DNA of 64,000 bases from Litchfieldia stipae (GTDB lineage Bacteria; Bacillota; Bacilli; Bacillales; Bacillaceae_L), in the NCBI RefSeq assembly GCF_014837155.1, contig NZ_JACYHA010000001.1, positions 310,001-374,000 on the forward strand, read 5' to 3'. This document shows, one piece after another, positions 1 through 8,994 of the stretch. A model generated the notes under the pieces. That model did no database searches and was not told the DNA's origin. It worked only from the letters and a program-made list of their open reading frames with translations. The position numbers and the translations under genes were made by a program. Within the stretch, counting starts at the first letter, position 1; every line of letters begins with the position of its first letter.

Positions 1-326
1 GATGGTCGGATTTTCCTAGGACGCACTCTTAATCCAAATGCAATGTTTTCAAAGATGTTCATATGCTTAAATAATGCGTAATGTTGAAATACAAACCCCA
101 CCTTTCGATCCTTCACTGATTTATTTGTTGAATCCATCTCCTTAAAAAAGATCTTGCCATGATCAACCTGTTCTAGTCCTGCTATCATTCGTAAGAGTGT
201 TGTCTTTCCAGATCCAGAAGGTCCTAAAAGAGCAACAAACTCTCCTGTAGGAATGTCTAAATTAATTTGATCGACTGCAGCAAATGAACCGAAAGACTTT
301 GATACATTTTTTATGGTAATACTCAT
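1..326 (-). CDS. cysA: Sulfate/thiosulfate ABC transporter ATP-binding protein, partial (CysA)
   Basis: ATPase subunit of the CysTWA sulfate/thiosulfate importer at the inner face of the membrane. Only the N-terminal 108 or so residues are present; the gene runs off the left edge of the window. The protein starts [13 protein letters not shown], has a Walker A motif (GPSGSGKTT) near residue 35-43 and a Q-loop (FVFQHYALF) near residue 85. The ATG at 326 follows the cysW stop by 24 nt, so it is the last visible gene of the sulfate operon. It could be another CUT-type importer ATPase, but its position after cysT and cysW makes CysA very likely. No frameshift is seen in the visible part. Confidence 0.93.
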   Translation of the reverse strand, partial: MSITIKNVSKSFGSFAAVDQINLDIPTGEFVALLGPSGSGKTTLLRMIAGLEQVDHGKIFFKEMDSTNKSVKDRKVGFVFQHYALFKHMNIFENIAFGLRVRPRKIRP

Positions 327-350
327 GTCACTAAACCCCTTCTATATTAA

Positions 351-1211
351 TTAACTTGCTCTAAGTTTGTCAGTTTTCCATTCAACAACACTTTTCAGGA
401 TCAATGTAACAAGTGCCAACATAGCTAAAATGGATGCAACAGCAAAAGATGCTGTAAAATTATATTCGTTATAGAGGATTTCTACATGCAACGGAATCGT
501 ATTTGTTAAACCTCTAATATGGCCTGATACAACGGATACGGCACCAAATTCTCCCATAGCTCGTGCATTACAAAGAATGACACCATATAAAAGTCCCCAT
601 TTAATATTTGGGAGTGTCACTCGAAAGAACATTTGCCACCCATTTGCACCCAAGGTCATTGCTGCTTGCTCTTCCTCTGTCCCTTGCTCCTGCATAATTG
701 GAATCAGTTCTCTTGCTACAAATGGAAATGTGATAAAGGTCGTCGCAAGAATGATTCCTGGTATAGCAAATATAATCTTAATATCATTTGCAGCCAGAAT
801 AGGTCCTAATAGACCATGAGCACCAAATAATAGAACAAAGATTAGCCCAGATATCACAGGTGAAATGGCAAATGGCAGATCGATTAACGTAATTAAGATA
901 TTTTTTCCTTTGAAATCAAACTTGGTAATCGCCCATGCCGCCATAACACCAAAAATTGTATTTAAGGGAACGGCAACAGCTGCGGTTATTAATGTTAACT
1001 TTATGGCAGATAAGGCGTCCTTCTCCACTAGTGATAAATAATACACCTCTACCCCTTTTTTAAATCCTTCTATAAAAACCGCAAGTAAGGGAAGAACCAA
1101 AAACACTCCTAAGAAAAGCAATGCAATAACGATTAATCCCCACTTTCTAAGTGAAGCAAAGTTCATTAGCTTATTTTTAACAGATGTTATTTCTGTTTTA
1201 ATTTCTACCAT
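351..1211 (-). CDS. cysW: Sulfate ABC transporter permease CysW
   Basis: Integral membrane permease of the sulfate/thiosulfate importer, pairing with CysT to form the channel. The 286 residues hold about six membrane segments and the BPD transport permease domain. The EAA-type cytoplasmic loop is visible near residues 179-190 ([15 protein letters not shown]), the region that docks onto the ATPase. [13 protein letters not shown] near residue 218-230 is typical of CysW. The ATG at 1211 has a GAGGGGGAAA ribosome site. The gene lies 15 nt after cysT and ahead of cysA, so it belongs to the sulfate operon. Length is normal for the family. Confidence 0.95.
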   Translation of the reverse strand: MVEIKTEITSVKNKLMNFASLRKWGLIVIALLFLGVFLVLPLLAVFIEGFKKGVEVYYLSLVEKDALSAIKLTLITAAVAVPLNTIFGVMAAWAITKFDFKGKNILITLIDLPFAISPVISGLIFVLLFGAHGLLGPILAANDIKIIFAIPGIILATTFITFPFVARELIPIMQEQGTEEEQAAMTLGANGWQMFFRVTLPNIKWGLLYGVILCNARAMGEFGAVSVVSGHIRGLTNTIPLHVEILYNEYNFTASFAVASILAMLALVTLILKSVVEWKTDKLRAS

Positions 1212-1226
1212 TTCGCATTTCCCCCT

Positions 1227-2063
1227 CTACCCTACTTGATGTTTTTTTGCATGCTTCCACTGTATGAAGTTAATCATAAACAACAAAATTAAAGAAAAGA
1301 CCAACATGACAGATGCAATGGCAGCAGCACCTGCATAATCGAACTGCTCTAATTTTGTGATGATGAGCAATGGGACAATCTCTGTTTTCATCGGCATATT
1401 TCCAGATATAAATACGACTGACCCATATTCCCCAAGTGCCCGCGCAAAGGCTAGCGCAAAGCCTGTTATTACCGCTGGAAGTATTGCTGGAAAGATAATT
1501 TTGAAGAAAATTTGAACTGAAGTTGCACCAAGAGTCGATGCTGCTTCTTCATATTGAATATCTATATCCTGCAAAACAGGTTGCACCGTTCTAACGACAA
1601 AAGGAAGTCCAATAAATGTTAATGCAATAATAATCCCCAGCTGTGAATAGGCAATCTTAATTCCTAACGGTTCAAAATATTGACCAATCCAGCCATTAGG
1701 AGCATAAATAGCTGTTAGTGCAATTCCTGCTACGGCAGTAGGTAAAGCAAAAGGTAAATCCACTAAAGCATCAATTAGCTTTTTTCCAACAAACTGATAT
1801 CTGACAAGAACCCAAGCGATTAAAGTTCCAAAAATCGCATTAATTAATGCTGCCACAAAGGAAGTAATGAATGTCACCTTATATGAAGCAATAACCCGAT
1901 CAGCAGTTACAATCTTAATAAAGTCATCCCAGCTTAATGAAACTGTTTTTAAAAACAGGATGGCTAATGGAATGAGCACAACCAAGCTCAAGTAAGCAAT
2001 CGTATACCCCATAGATAAGCCGAATCCTGGTAATAGACGATGTTTTTTTGTTTTTCTTAACAC
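1227..2063 (-). CDS. cysT: Sulfate ABC transporter permease CysT
   Basis: First permease of the sulfate importer (CysT/CysU), about 278 residues with six predicted membrane segments. The EAA loop (YEEAASTLGATSVQIF) and the RALGEYGSVVFISGN segment are typical of the family. I chose the GTG at 2063 (protein beginning VLRKTKKHRLL) because a strong AGGGGAGGGG ribosome site lies just before it. An upstream in-frame start at 2174 would overlap the end of the sulfate-binding protein gene by 86 nt and add an atypical N-terminal tail. The gene follows the binding protein gene by about 25 nt and is followed by cysW. Confidence 0.93.
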   Translation of the reverse strand: MLRKTKKHRLLPGFGLSMGYTIAYLSLVVLIPLAILFLKTVSLSWDDFIKIVTADRVIASYKVTFITSFVAALINAIFGTLIAWVLVRYQFVGKKLIDALVDLPFALPTAVAGIALTAIYAPNGWIGQYFEPLGIKIAYSQLGIIIALTFIGLPFVVRTVQPVLQDIDIQYEEAASTLGATSVQIFFKIIFPAILPAVITGFALAFARALGEYGSVVFISGNMPMKTEIVPLLIITKLEQFDYAGAAAIASVMLVFSLILLFMINFIQWKHAKKHQVG

Positions 2064-2088
2064 GTGCGCCCCTCCCCTTGCCTCACTC

Positions 2089-3132
2089 TTACGGTTGATA
2101 AATCTCATCAAATATCCCACCATCACTGAAATGTGTTTGTTGTGCGTTAGTCCATCCACCAAACACTTCATCAATTGTAAATAGGTTAATTTCTGGGAAG
2201 CTCTCTTTATATTTTTCTACTATTTCTGGTAATCTAGGACGATAATAATGTTTTGCTGCAAGCTCTTGCCCTTCCTCACTATATAAAAAATCTAAATATG
2301 CCTTTGCTACCTCTGCTGTACCATGTTTTTCCGCAAATTGATCCACAACAGTAACTGGTGGTTCAGCAAGTATACTTTTCGATGGAACGACAATTTCAAA
2401 TTTATCTTTTCCTAATTCATTGATGGCAAGAAATGCTTCATTTTCCCAAGCTAATAACACATCTCCAATGCCTCGCTCAACAAAAGTTGTTGTTGAACCT
2501 CTCGCACCTGAATCTAACACAGGAACATTCTTAAATATACGTTTAACAAACTCTTTTGCCTTCTCTTCATCCCCATTGTTCTCCTCTAGTGCATATCCCC
2601 AAGCGGCTAGATAGTTCCACCTTGCTCCACCTGATGTTTTAGGATTTGGAGTAATGACAGATACGTCTTCTTTTATAAGATCATCCCAATCCTTTATTCC
2701 TTTTGGATTTCCTTTGCGTACTAGAAAAACAATCGTTGAGGTATATGGTGAACTATTATCCGTAAGTCTTTCCTGCCAATCTGTGGCTAGTATACCCGCT
2801 TCACTAATTGAATCAATATCATAGGCAAGTGCTAACGTCACAACATCTGCCTCAAGGCCATCAATAACAGACCTTGCCTGTTTTCCAGAGCCACCATGTG
2901 ATTGATTGATTATTACTTCTTGACCATATTGTTCTAACCAATGCTTAGCAAAGCTTTTATTGTATTCATCATAAAATTCTCGTGTTGGGTCATACGAAAC
3001 ATTTAATAGTTCAATTGTATCTTTTGTAGTCGTTTTAACTTCACCATCTGTTTCTGTCGATTGATTTGCACATCCTAAAGTTCCCAATAGTAATACAAGT
3101 GTGAGTAATGTACCAAGAGCTTTTTTCATCAT
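2089..3132 (-). CDS. sbp: Sulfate-binding lipoprotein of the sulfate ABC importer
   Basis: Extracellular solute-binding protein that delivers sulfate (or thiosulfate) to CysTWA. The 347-residue precursor has a lipoprotein signal peptide with the lipobox LGTLGC (Cys about 21), so it is expected to be anchored on the outer face of the membrane. The mature part matches the Sbp/CysP family: [17 protein letters not shown] near the start, [14 protein letters not shown] in the anion-binding region, and a WxxAWEN-like segment ([10 protein letters not shown]). The gene is first in the run sbp-cysT-cysW-cysA. An unusual pair of alternative hairpins lies just upstream (3159-3225). Sulfate versus thiosulfate specificity cannot be told from sequence by eye. 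Confidence 0.93.
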   Translation of the reverse strand: MMKKALGTLLTLVLLLGTLGCANQSTETDGEVKTTTKDTIELLNVSYDPTREFYDEYNKSFAKHWLEQYGQEVIINQSHGGSGKQARSVIDGLEADVVTLALAYDIDSISEAGILATDWQERLTDNSSPYTSTIVFLVRKGNPKGIKDWDDLIKEDVSVITPNPKTSGGARWNYLAAWGYALEENNGDEEKAKEFVKRIFKNVPVLDSGARGSTTTFVERGIGDVLLAWENEAFLAINELGKDKFEIVVPSKSILAEPPVTVVDQFAEKHGTAEVAKAYLDFLYSEEGQELAAKHYYRPRLPEIVEKYKESFPEINLFTIDEVFGGWTNAQQTHFSDGGIFDEIYQP

Positions 3133-3158
3133 TCCTTCTCCCCTTTTCGTATTTTTTT

Positions 3159-3225
3159 GGGTCTTTTAAAAAATTAAAAGACCCCATAGTTTTTGTACAT
3201 GAATGTACGAAAAAAACTAATAGGG
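3159..3225 (-). promoter_or_regulatory. Two mutually exclusive hairpins in the yezD-sbp intercistronic region
   Basis: Read on the minus strand, an upstream long hairpin (3182-3225) pairs CCCTATTAG/CTATGGGG around an inner GTACAT/ATGTAC stem. A second hairpin (3159-3185) pairs GGGTCTTTT with AAAAGACCC. Both use the same GGGG at 3182-3185, so they cannot form together. The second lies right before the sbp ribosome site and is followed by A, not U, residues, so it is not a standard terminator in the sense direction. A processing or stability element, or a translational switch for sbp, is possible; the function is inference. Confidence 0.45.
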
Positions 3226-3269
3226 CCTTCGGCTGTCCGATCGGCAATATTCAACTAATAATATATAAG

Positions 3270-3458
3270 TCATTTCTTTTTTACGGTCTTACTATGTTCA
3301 ATGTTTTTCTGTAATGGAAATCGATGCTTCTCGACTTTTTCAATTTGTGTAATTTGCGAATCGTGAATCGTTATATGAACCGTCCCATATTCCAAGCTTT
3401 CTATTGAACTAATAATCTTTTCAAGCACTTCATGATCTATTCGTGGTTTTGATGACAA
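3270..3458 (-). CDS. yezD: YezD family small protein (DUF2292)
   Basis: Small 62-residue protein of the YezD/DUF2292 family, of unknown biochemical role but often found beside sulfur assimilation genes in Bacillaceae. The family signature is the segment LEYGTVHITIHDSQITQIEKVEKHRF. It starts with TTG at 3458, preceded by a strong GAAGGAGAGG ribosome site that lies inside the coding region of the upstream Rrf2 regulator; the two genes overlap by 29 nt, so translation is probably coupled. The tail ends in KTVKKK. Context between an Rrf2 regulator and the sulfate-binding protein suggests a role in sulfur uptake or its control, which is inference. Confidence 0.85.
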   Translation of the reverse strand: MSSKPRIDHEVLEKIISSIESLEYGTVHITIHDSQITQIEKVEKHRFPLQKNIEHSKTVKKK

Positions 3459-3891
3459 GTAAATCCTCTCCTTCTACTAAACTAATCCTATTTTCAAGTA
3501 AATCCTCAAGTGATGTACGCTCGAGAACATAAGCAATTGTATCTCGAACTAATGACCAAAGTGGTTTTAGTTGACAACCTTCCTCCAGCGGACATGCTTC
3601 ATATTTGGTAATAGACGCACACCCCATAGGTGAAAGTGGTCCCTCTAAATCTCTAATCACTTCTCCAATATTAATTTCATCCGGAGACTTATATAATAAA
3701 TATCCTCCTTTAGCTCCCCTTTTACTTTGAAGATACCCTAGTTTCTTTAATTGCAGCAGCAGCTGTTCAAGATAATGAACTGTTACAAGTGTCTTTTCAG
3801 AGATTTCTTGAATCGACATTACTTTCCCTTGATTTTGACCTAATAAAAGTAATGCTCGCAAAGCATACTCTCCTTTACTTGAAACCTTCAT
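3430..3891 (-). CDS. Rrf2 family transcriptional regulator with three Cys (possible Fe-S sensor)
   Basis: Winged-helix DNA-binding protein of the Rrf2 family (CymR/IscR/NsrR relatives), 153 residues when started at the ATG at 3891. That start has an AGGAGGGTG ribosome site; an earlier in-frame start would add an atypical tail. The N-terminal MKVSSKGEYALRALLLLG and the wing residues RGAKGGYLL are typical. Unlike CymR, it has Cys91, Cys100 and Cys106 (C-x8-C-x5-C), close to the spacing of the Fe-S cluster ligands of NsrR and IscR. It heads the operon yezD-sbp-cysTWA and probably controls it, perhaps in response to cysteine, Fe-S status or nitric oxide; the signal is inference. Confidence 0.88.
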   Translation of the reverse strand: MKVSSKGEYALRALLLLGQNQGKVMSIQEISEKTLVTVHYLEQLLLQLKKLGYLQSKRGAKGGYLLYKSPDEINIGEVIRDLEGPLSPMGCASITKYEACPLEEGCQLKPLWSLVRDTIAYVLERTSLEDLLENRISLVEGEDLLVIKTTNRS

Positions 3892-3911
3892 CGTTTTCAC
3901 CCTCCTATTAT

Positions 3912-3932
3912 TGTTGAGTAAAACAGTCAACA
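3912..3932 (-). promoter_or_regulatory. Inverted repeat upstream of the Rrf2 gene (possible operator)
   Basis: TGTTGA and TCAACA form a 6-bp inverted repeat separated by 9 nt, just upstream of the ribosome site of the Rrf2 gene. A further TGTTGA lies at 3935-3940. The position fits an autoregulatory operator. The rest of 3940-4183 is A+T-rich and holds no gene that I can support. Confidence 0.35.
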
Positions 3933-4183
3933 TTTGTTGAAAGAAGCCCATCCATTTTCTATGAAAGGTAATCTATTAATGGTTTCCCAAAGCCTTTTAT
4001 TTTTAATTTAAATTATGTTAAAAGTCTAAAAAGGCTACTGTAAAAAGAATTTATTTTTTAACACTTGAACAAAAACCAACTATACAGATAGGAATTGTTT
4101 ATTTTCCATTTTTTCTTATCTTAATATGTTGAATTCTAAAATGCAATATAAATTTTCAGCAATTTCATGTTTTTTTACAAACT

Positions 4184-4206
4184 AAAAAAACCTCCATATT
4201 AGGAGG
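4184..4206 (-). terminator. Rho-independent terminator of the PhnA/YjdM gene
   Basis: On the minus strand a 5-bp CCTCC/GGAGG hairpin with a 6-nt loop is followed by TTTTTTT, 16 nt after the stop of the YjdM-like gene. Weak stem but a good U-run. Confidence 0.65.
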
Positions 4207-4221
4207 CATCTATCTTTAAGA

Positions 4222-4560
4222 CTATACTTTTTTTACAAACTCTGACTTTAAGCTCATTGCACCAAAGCCTTCAATTTTACAATCAATATCGTGATCTCCA
4301 TCAACTAAGCGAATACCTTTAACCTTCGTCCCTATTTTGATTACTGAAGAGCTCCCTTTCACCTTCAAGTCTTTAATAACAGTAACTGTGTCACCATCAT
4401 TTAAGACGTTTCCATTTGCATCCTTAACAACCTTCTCATCTTCATTTGTTTCAGAATCAGCTTGTGTCCACTCATGGGCACATTCAGGGCATACAAATAG
4501 ATGACCATCTTCATATGTATAAGTTGAATTACATTTTGGGCAATTTGGTAAATGTTCCAT
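4222..4560 (-). CDS. yjdM: PhnA/YjdM family zinc-ribbon protein
   Basis: A 112-residue protein of the PhnA/YjdM family. The N-terminal zinc ribbon is CPKC (Cys7, Cys10) and CPEC (Cys24, Cys27). The C-terminal PhnA domain has the characteristic [25 protein letters not shown]-type strand pattern followed by KGIRLV and a final SEFVKK. Despite the name, members are not established phosphonoacetate hydrolases and the role is unclear. The ATG at 4560 has a GGAGG ribosome site 9 nt upstream. It is monocistronic, with its own terminator downstream and the RNase J terminator upstream. Confidence 0.92.
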   Translation of the reverse strand: MEHLPNCPKCNSTYTYEDGHLFVCPECAHEWTQADSETNEDEKVVKDANGNVLNDGDTVTVIKDLKVKGSSSVIKIGTKVKGIRLVDGDHDIDCKIEGFGAMSLKSEFVKKV

Positions 4561-4619
4561 CCTAGCATTCCTCCATTCTTCTCAATATCTTGACATAGTC
4601 CATCTCTATTGACAACTTG

Positions 4620-4657
4620 AAAAAGACTGTCTAAGTATAAACGAAGACAGTCTTTTT
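4620..4657 (-). terminator. Rho-independent terminator of the RNase J gene
   Basis: A perfect 13-bp stem AAAAAGACTGTCT/AGACAGTCTTTTT with a 12-nt loop lies 14 nt after the RNase J stop. The stem ends in T on both strands, so it can work in both directions. Confidence 0.85.
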
Positions 4658-4671
4658 GAACATCTATATTG

Positions 4672-6339
4672 TTAGACTTCAATAATGATAGGGAGAATCA
4701 TCGGTTTTTTCCTTGTTTGCTTAAAAATATGTTGTCCTACTGATTTCCTTACATTTTGTTTAATCTCGTTCCACTGGTACTTATTTTCCCCTTTAATTTC
4801 ACTCACTGTTTTTTTAATTAAGCGGTTTACATCCTTTAACAAGTCCTCAGACTCTCTAGCGTAGACAAAACCGCGTGTAATTGTATCAGGCTCAGAAACC
4901 AGTTTCCGCCCCTTTTTACTCATTGTAAGGACGATTACAAGCATTCCATCCTCAGAAAGTTGCTTTCGATCACGTAATACTATATCACCCACATCATTAG
5001 CTCCGACCCCATCTACATACGTATTACCTGTTGGTATACTTCTAGTTTGCCGTGCAACCGAATTTTCAATATCGAGTACATCCCCATTTGTCATAATAAA
5101 CGTATTGTCTTTTTCTACGCCCACTGATTCAGCCAAATCCCTATGAATATGTAGCATTCTATATTCTCCATGGATTGGCACAAAATAGGTCGGTTTAATT
5201 AGCGTAAGCATTAGCTTTAAATCCTCTTGATATCCATGACCAGAAACATGCATTCCCTTTCCAGATCCATAAATCACTTTCGCCCCAAGTGAGAATAAAT
5301 TATCAACAATCTTCGTTACATTTCTTTCATTACCTGGAATTGGACCTGCTGCAAAGATTACCGTGTCCTCTGGCAAAATTTCTACTCCACGAAAATTCCC
5401 AGTAGATAATCGTGCAAGAGCAGCATTTGGTTCTCCTTGACTACCTGTACATAATACTGCAACTTCTTCTGGAGGTAACTCACCAATTTGATCTTGTTCT
5501 ATTAACATTCCTTCTGGTACTTGTAAATAGCCTCTTTCCATAGCAATATCTACAACATTGACCATGCTACGGCCTAGTAAAGCTAGCTTCCGCTTTGTTA
5601 TTTGACAGGCATCTACTACCTGCTGAACACGATTAATATTGGAAGCAAAGGTTGAGAGTATTACCTTTCGATCTGCTTTTCTAAATGCTTCAAGTACATG
5701 GTCGCCTACCATTTGTTCTGTTGGTGTTAGACCAGGTCGTTCGGCATTAGTACTTTCTGAGATAAGCAGTAAAACACCTTTATTACCGATTTCCGCCATT
5801 TTATGGATATCAGAATTCTCGTTTCCTGCTGGGGTTAAATCAAATTTAAAGTCTCCTGTGTGTACAACATTTCCAGCGGGAGTGTGAAACACAATACCTA
5901 AACAATCAGGAATACTATGAATTACTTTGAAAAAAGTAACCTTAATGTCACCAAAATCAAGCTCTGTGTCTGAGTTAATTTCAATCAACTCAGAGTCCCT
6001 AAGTAATTTATGCTCCTCTAGCTTTAATTCAATCAACCCTAAAGTAAACCTCGTCGCATAAACAGGAACATTCATTTTCTTTAGAAAATAGGGAATTCCC
6101 CCAATATGATCCTCATGCCCATGGGTGACAATTAAGGCGGTAATCCTATCCTTATTGTCATGTAAATATGACATGTCAGGAATGATGAGATCGACACCTA
6201 ATAAGCTTTCATCTGGAAATTTGTTTCCACAGTCAATCAAAAAGATTTGATTTCCATATTCGATTGCATACATATTTTTACCGATTTCGTGTAAACCACC
6301 TAAAGCAAAAAAGGACAATGTAGTTTCATTCGTACTCAA
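4672..6339 (-). CDS. Ribonuclease J family protein
   Basis: Metallo-beta-lactamase/beta-CASP exo- and endoribonuclease of the RNase J family, acting in mRNA decay and 5'-end maturation. The 555 residues carry the catalytic HGHEDHIGG motif near residue 74-82, GDFKFDLTP near residue 164, the beta-CASP motifs, HVSGHG near residue 368, and the family C-terminus MILPIIIEV. The zinc-ligand motif is complete, unlike that of B. subtilis RNase J2. Start is TTG at 6339, preceded by GGAGGA. Its setting, between yjdM and guaC, is neither that of rnjA (beside rpoY) nor that of rnjB (dapA region) in B. subtilis, so it may be a third paralogue. Which name applies needs a tree. Confidence 0.9.
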   Translation of the reverse strand: MSTNETTLSFFALGGLHEIGKNMYAIEYGNQIFLIDCGNKFPDESLLGVDLIIPDMSYLHDNKDRITALIVTHGHEDHIGGIPYFLKKMNVPVYATRFTLGLIELKLEEHKLLRDSELIEINSDTELDFGDIKVTFFKVIHSIPDCLGIVFHTPAGNVVHTGDFKFDLTPAGNENSDIHKMAEIGNKGVLLLISESTNAERPGLTPTEQMVGDHVLEAFRKADRKVILSTFASNINRVQQVVDACQITKRKLALLGRSMVNVVDIAMERGYLQVPEGMLIEQDQIGELPPEEVAVLCTGSQGEPNAALARLSTGNFRGVEILPEDTVIFAAGPIPGNERNVTKIVDNLFSLGAKVIYGSGKGMHVSGHGYQEDLKLMLTLIKPTYFVPIHGEYRMLHIHRDLAESVGVEKDNTFIMTNGDVLDIENSVARQTRSIPTGNTYVDGVGANDVGDIVLRDRKQLSEDGMLVIVLTMSKKGRKLVSEPDTITRGFVYARESEDLLKDVNRLIKKTVSEIKGENKYQWNEIKQNVRKSVGQHIFKQTRKKPMILPIIIEV

Positions 6340-6461
6340 CGTAATTTCCTCCTACTTTTATAAGCTATCTGTAGTATGCCCTTTTCATTTTATAGACCAT
6401 ACGATATCTAGTAAGATTCTTTTAATTAGCGTATATTATAAAAAAATTTTGACATACTGAG

Positions 6462-6497
6462 AAAAAAAATGTACCGTACCATATGGTGGCATTTTTT
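6462..6497. promoter_or_regulatory. Inverted repeat in the guaC leader
   Basis: AAAAAATG and CATTTTTT flank an inner ACC/GGT pairing, giving an imperfect hairpin with a T-run just ahead of the guaC ribosome site. It resembles an attenuator or an operator. A TTGACA at 6449-6454 is a possible -35, but the -10 partner is weak. No known riboswitch consensus is visible. Confidence 0.35.
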
Positions 6498-6518
6498 ATT
6501 AACTAGGGGGATTTAACT

Positions 6519-7502
6519 GTGGAAAATGTATTTGATTATGAAGATATTCAATTAATTCCGGCAAAAAGCGTGGTAAATAGCCGTTCTGAGTGTGATACAT
6601 CTGTAACATTCGGAAAGCATACCTTTAAATTACCAGTCGTTCCAGCAAATATGCAAACCATCATAGATGAGAATATTGCAATTTATTTAGCTGAAAATAA
6701 TTACTTTTATATCATGCATCGCTTTCAACCCGAAACAAGACTAGATTTTGTCAAAAATATGCATTCACGTGGATTAATAGCGTCAATTAGTGTAGGGGTC
6801 AAGGAAGAGGAGTATCACTTCATTCAACAATTAGCAGATGAAGGTCTAACTCCTGAATATATCACAATCGACATTGCACATGGACATTCCAATGCAGTAA
6901 TAAAAATGATTCAGCACATTAAACAATACATACCTGAAAGCTTTGTGATTGCTGGAAATGTCGGAACACCAGAAGCTGTTAGAGAGTTGGAAAATGCTGG
7001 TGCAGATGCAACTAAAGTTGGAATCGGTCCTGGGAAAGTCTGTATCACTAAGATTAAAACTGGATTTGGAACTGGTGGATGGCAGTTAGCAGCTCTACGT
7101 TGGTGTGCTAAGGCTGCTAGCAAACCTATTATTGCTGATGGCGGAATTCGTACTCATGGCGATATTGCTAAATCTGTACGATTTGGAGCTTCTATGGTAA
7201 TGGTTGGTTCACTCTTTGCAGGGCACGAGGAGTCACCAGGAGAAACGATTGAGAAGGACGGTAAGCTCTTTAAAGAGTACTTCGGTTCAGCATCAGAATT
7301 TCAAAAAGGTGAAAAGAAGAACGTTGAAGGTAAGAAAATGTTAGTAGAACACAAAGGCTCACTAGCAGAAACATTAAAAGAAATGGAACAAGATTTGCAA
7401 TCCTCTATTTCGTATGCTGGTGGAAATAAATTAGAAGCCATTCGTTATGTGGATTATGTTGTCGTTAAGAATTCAATTTTCAACGGTGATAAGGTTTATT
7501 AA
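6519..7502 (+). CDS. guaC: GMP reductase
   Basis: Converts GMP to IMP with NADPH, returning guanine nucleotides to the purine pool in the cytoplasm. The 327 residues match the GuaC2 type of Gram-positive bacteria, with the IMPDH/GMPR barrel. The catalytic Cys lies in [15 protein letters not shown] near residue 175, and [18 protein letters not shown] binds phosphate. Length matches B. subtilis GuaC. It starts with GTG at 6519 ([14 protein letters not shown]), after an AGGGGG ribosome site. It is monocistronic and ends at a strong bidirectional terminator. Confidence 0.97.
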   Translation: MENVFDYEDIQLIPAKSVVNSRSECDTSVTFGKHTFKLPVVPANMQTIIDENIAIYLAENNYFYIMHRFQPETRLDFVKNMHSRGLIASISVGVKEEEYHFIQQLADEGLTPEYITIDIAHGHSNAVIKMIQHIKQYIPESFVIAGNVGTPEAVRELENAGADATKVGIGPGKVCITKIKTGFGTGGWQLAALRWCAKAASKPIIADGGIRTHGDIAKSVRFGASMVMVGSLFAGHEESPGETIEKDGKLFKEYFGSASEFQKGEKKNVEGKKMLVEHKGSLAETLKEMEQDLQSSISYAGGNKLEAIRYVDYVVVKNSIFNGDKVY

Positions 7503-7512
7503 TATTTAGAAA

Positions 7513-7558
7513 AAACAAAGGCACCTCAATGTAAAATAATGTTGAGGTGCCTTTGTTT
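7513..7558. terminator. Bidirectional terminator between guaC and the malic enzyme gene
   Basis: A perfect 17-bp inverted repeat, AAACAAAGGCACCTCAA and its complement, with a 12-nt loop. T-runs on both strands let it end both convergent genes; it touches the malic enzyme stop codon. Confidence 0.93.
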
Positions 7559-8994
7559 TATCTTGTTAATTGACTCTCGATTCTAAGTGGATCTTTTCTT
7601 GCAACTTCTGTTTGATAGGCCGCCTTTACAACTGCCGCCCTTACCTTCTCAACTACCTTTTGGTTAAATACGCTTGGAATGATATAAGAATCACTCAACT
7701 CATCGTCAGAAACGACATCCGCAATGGCCTGGGCAGCAGCGATTTTCATTTCTTCATTGATGACACGCGCCCTACAATCAAGTGCCCCTCTAAAGATTCC
7801 TGGGAAGCATAGAACATTATTAATTTGATTAGGATAATCTGAACGTCCTGTAGCAATCACCTTTACATATGGTTCTGCTAAATCTGGATCTATTTCAGGG
7901 TCAGGGTTGGCCATTGCAAATACAATCGGATCTCTTGCCATCTTTTTAAGGTGCTCAACCGTTAATATCCCAGGTGCTGATACCCCAATAAAAACATCTG
8001 CTCCTTCAATTACATCTATCAAACTTCCACTTAAATTATCAGGATTGGTGAATTGGGCAAATTCATTCCAATTATCGTTGCTGTATTTTTCTTTTCGAGA
8101 AATGGCACCATGACGGTCAACACCAATGATGTTTTTTACTCCAGCCCCGGTTAGAATTTTTGCACATGCTGTTCCAGCTGCCCCAATTCCAGTTAAAACG
8201 ACTTTAATTTCATGTAACTTTTTCCCAGTTAGCTTAAGTGCATTAATCAAACCAGCAAGAATGACAACTGCTGTTCCATGCTGATCATCATGAAACACCG
8301 GGATGTCTAACTCTTCTTTTAAACGTTGTTCAATTTCAAAACATCTAGGAGAGGCAATATCCTCTAAATTAATACCACCAAACGCAGGAGCAATCGATTT
8401 GACAATTTGTATGATTTCTTCGGTATCCTTCGTATCTAGACAAATAGGAAAAGCATCCACTCCTCCCATTTCTTTAAATAACATCGCTTTCCCTTCCATG
8501 ACAGGCATAGCAGCCAAAGGTCCAATATCTCCAAGACCTAGAACCGCAGTACCATCAGAAACTATCGCGACTGTATTTCTTTTAATGGTTAGTGAATAGG
8601 CTTTACTTGGTTCTTCAGCAATGGCTGTACACACCTGTGCAACACCAGGAGTATATACTCTTGAAAGATCATCACGGTTTTTTATAGGATTCTTAGATTG
8701 CATTTCAATCTTCCCACCAATATGTAGAAGGAATGTTCGGTCTGATACGGAAACAACATGTACACCAGCTAAGCTCTTAATCTTGTCTGTGATTAACTGA
8801 GAGTGTTTTTGGTCATTTACGTTGATTGTGATGTCTCTGATTGTGTGTGTTTTGCTTGATGAAATGACATCGATCCCGACAATGTCTCCCCCTATTTCAC
8901 CAATCTCCTTAGCTATATCACTGAAAGTGATAAGCGTTTTATCAATTTGCATCCGAATAATAATGTTCATGCTTGAATTCTTCAAATGCGACAT
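7558..8994 (-). CDS. NAD(P)-dependent malic enzyme with N-terminal ACT domain
   Basis: Oxidative decarboxylation of malate to pyruvate in the cytoplasm. Of 478 residues, about 1-88 form an ACT-type regulatory domain (IIIRMQIDKTLITFSDIAKE...), not present in the 410-residue YtsJ-type enzyme. The malic enzyme core follows: SRVYTPGVAQVC near 112, GLGDIGPLAAMPVMEGKA near 155, the metal/substrate site VFHDDQHGTA near 235, and the Rossmann motif GIGAAGTACAKI near 267. The ACT domain implies allosteric control by a small ligand, possibly an amino acid (inference). ATG at 8994 has a GGGAGGGG ribosome site. Cofactor preference cannot be read safely by eye. Confidence 0.94.
   Translation of the reverse strand: MSHLKNSSMNIIIRMQIDKTLITFSDIAKEIGEIGGDIVGIDVISSSKTHTIRDITINVNDQKHSQLITDKIKSLAGVHVVSVSDRTFLLHIGGKIEMQSKNPIKNRDDLSRVYTPGVAQVCTAIAEEPSKAYSLTIKRNTVAIVSDGTAVLGLGDIGPLAAMPVMEGKAMLFKEMGGVDAFPICLDTKDTEEIIQIVKSIAPAFGGINLEDIASPRCFEIEQRLKEELDIPVFHDDQHGTAVVILAGLINALKLTGKKLHEIKVVLTGIGAAGTACAKILTGAGVKNIIGVDRHGAISRKEKYSNDNWNEFAQFTNPDNLSGSLIDVIEGADVFIGVSAPGILTVEHLKKMARDPIVFAMANPDPEIDPDLAEPYVKVIATGRSDYPNQINNVLCFPGIFRGALDCRARVINEEMKIAAAQAIADVVSDDELSDSYIIPSVFNQKVVEKVRAAVVKAAYQTEVARKDPLRIESQLTR

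Noticed and set aside
3133-3269. S-box (SAM) or T-box riboswitch ahead of the sulfate-binding gene
   Set aside because: I looked for the S-box GAGGGACTGGCCC-type core and for the T-box sequence and saw neither; only the competing hairpins are present.
4401-4682. A 93-codon frame overlapping the yjdM gene
   Set aside because: It overlaps yjdM in another frame, crosses the RNase J terminator, and has no ribosome site.
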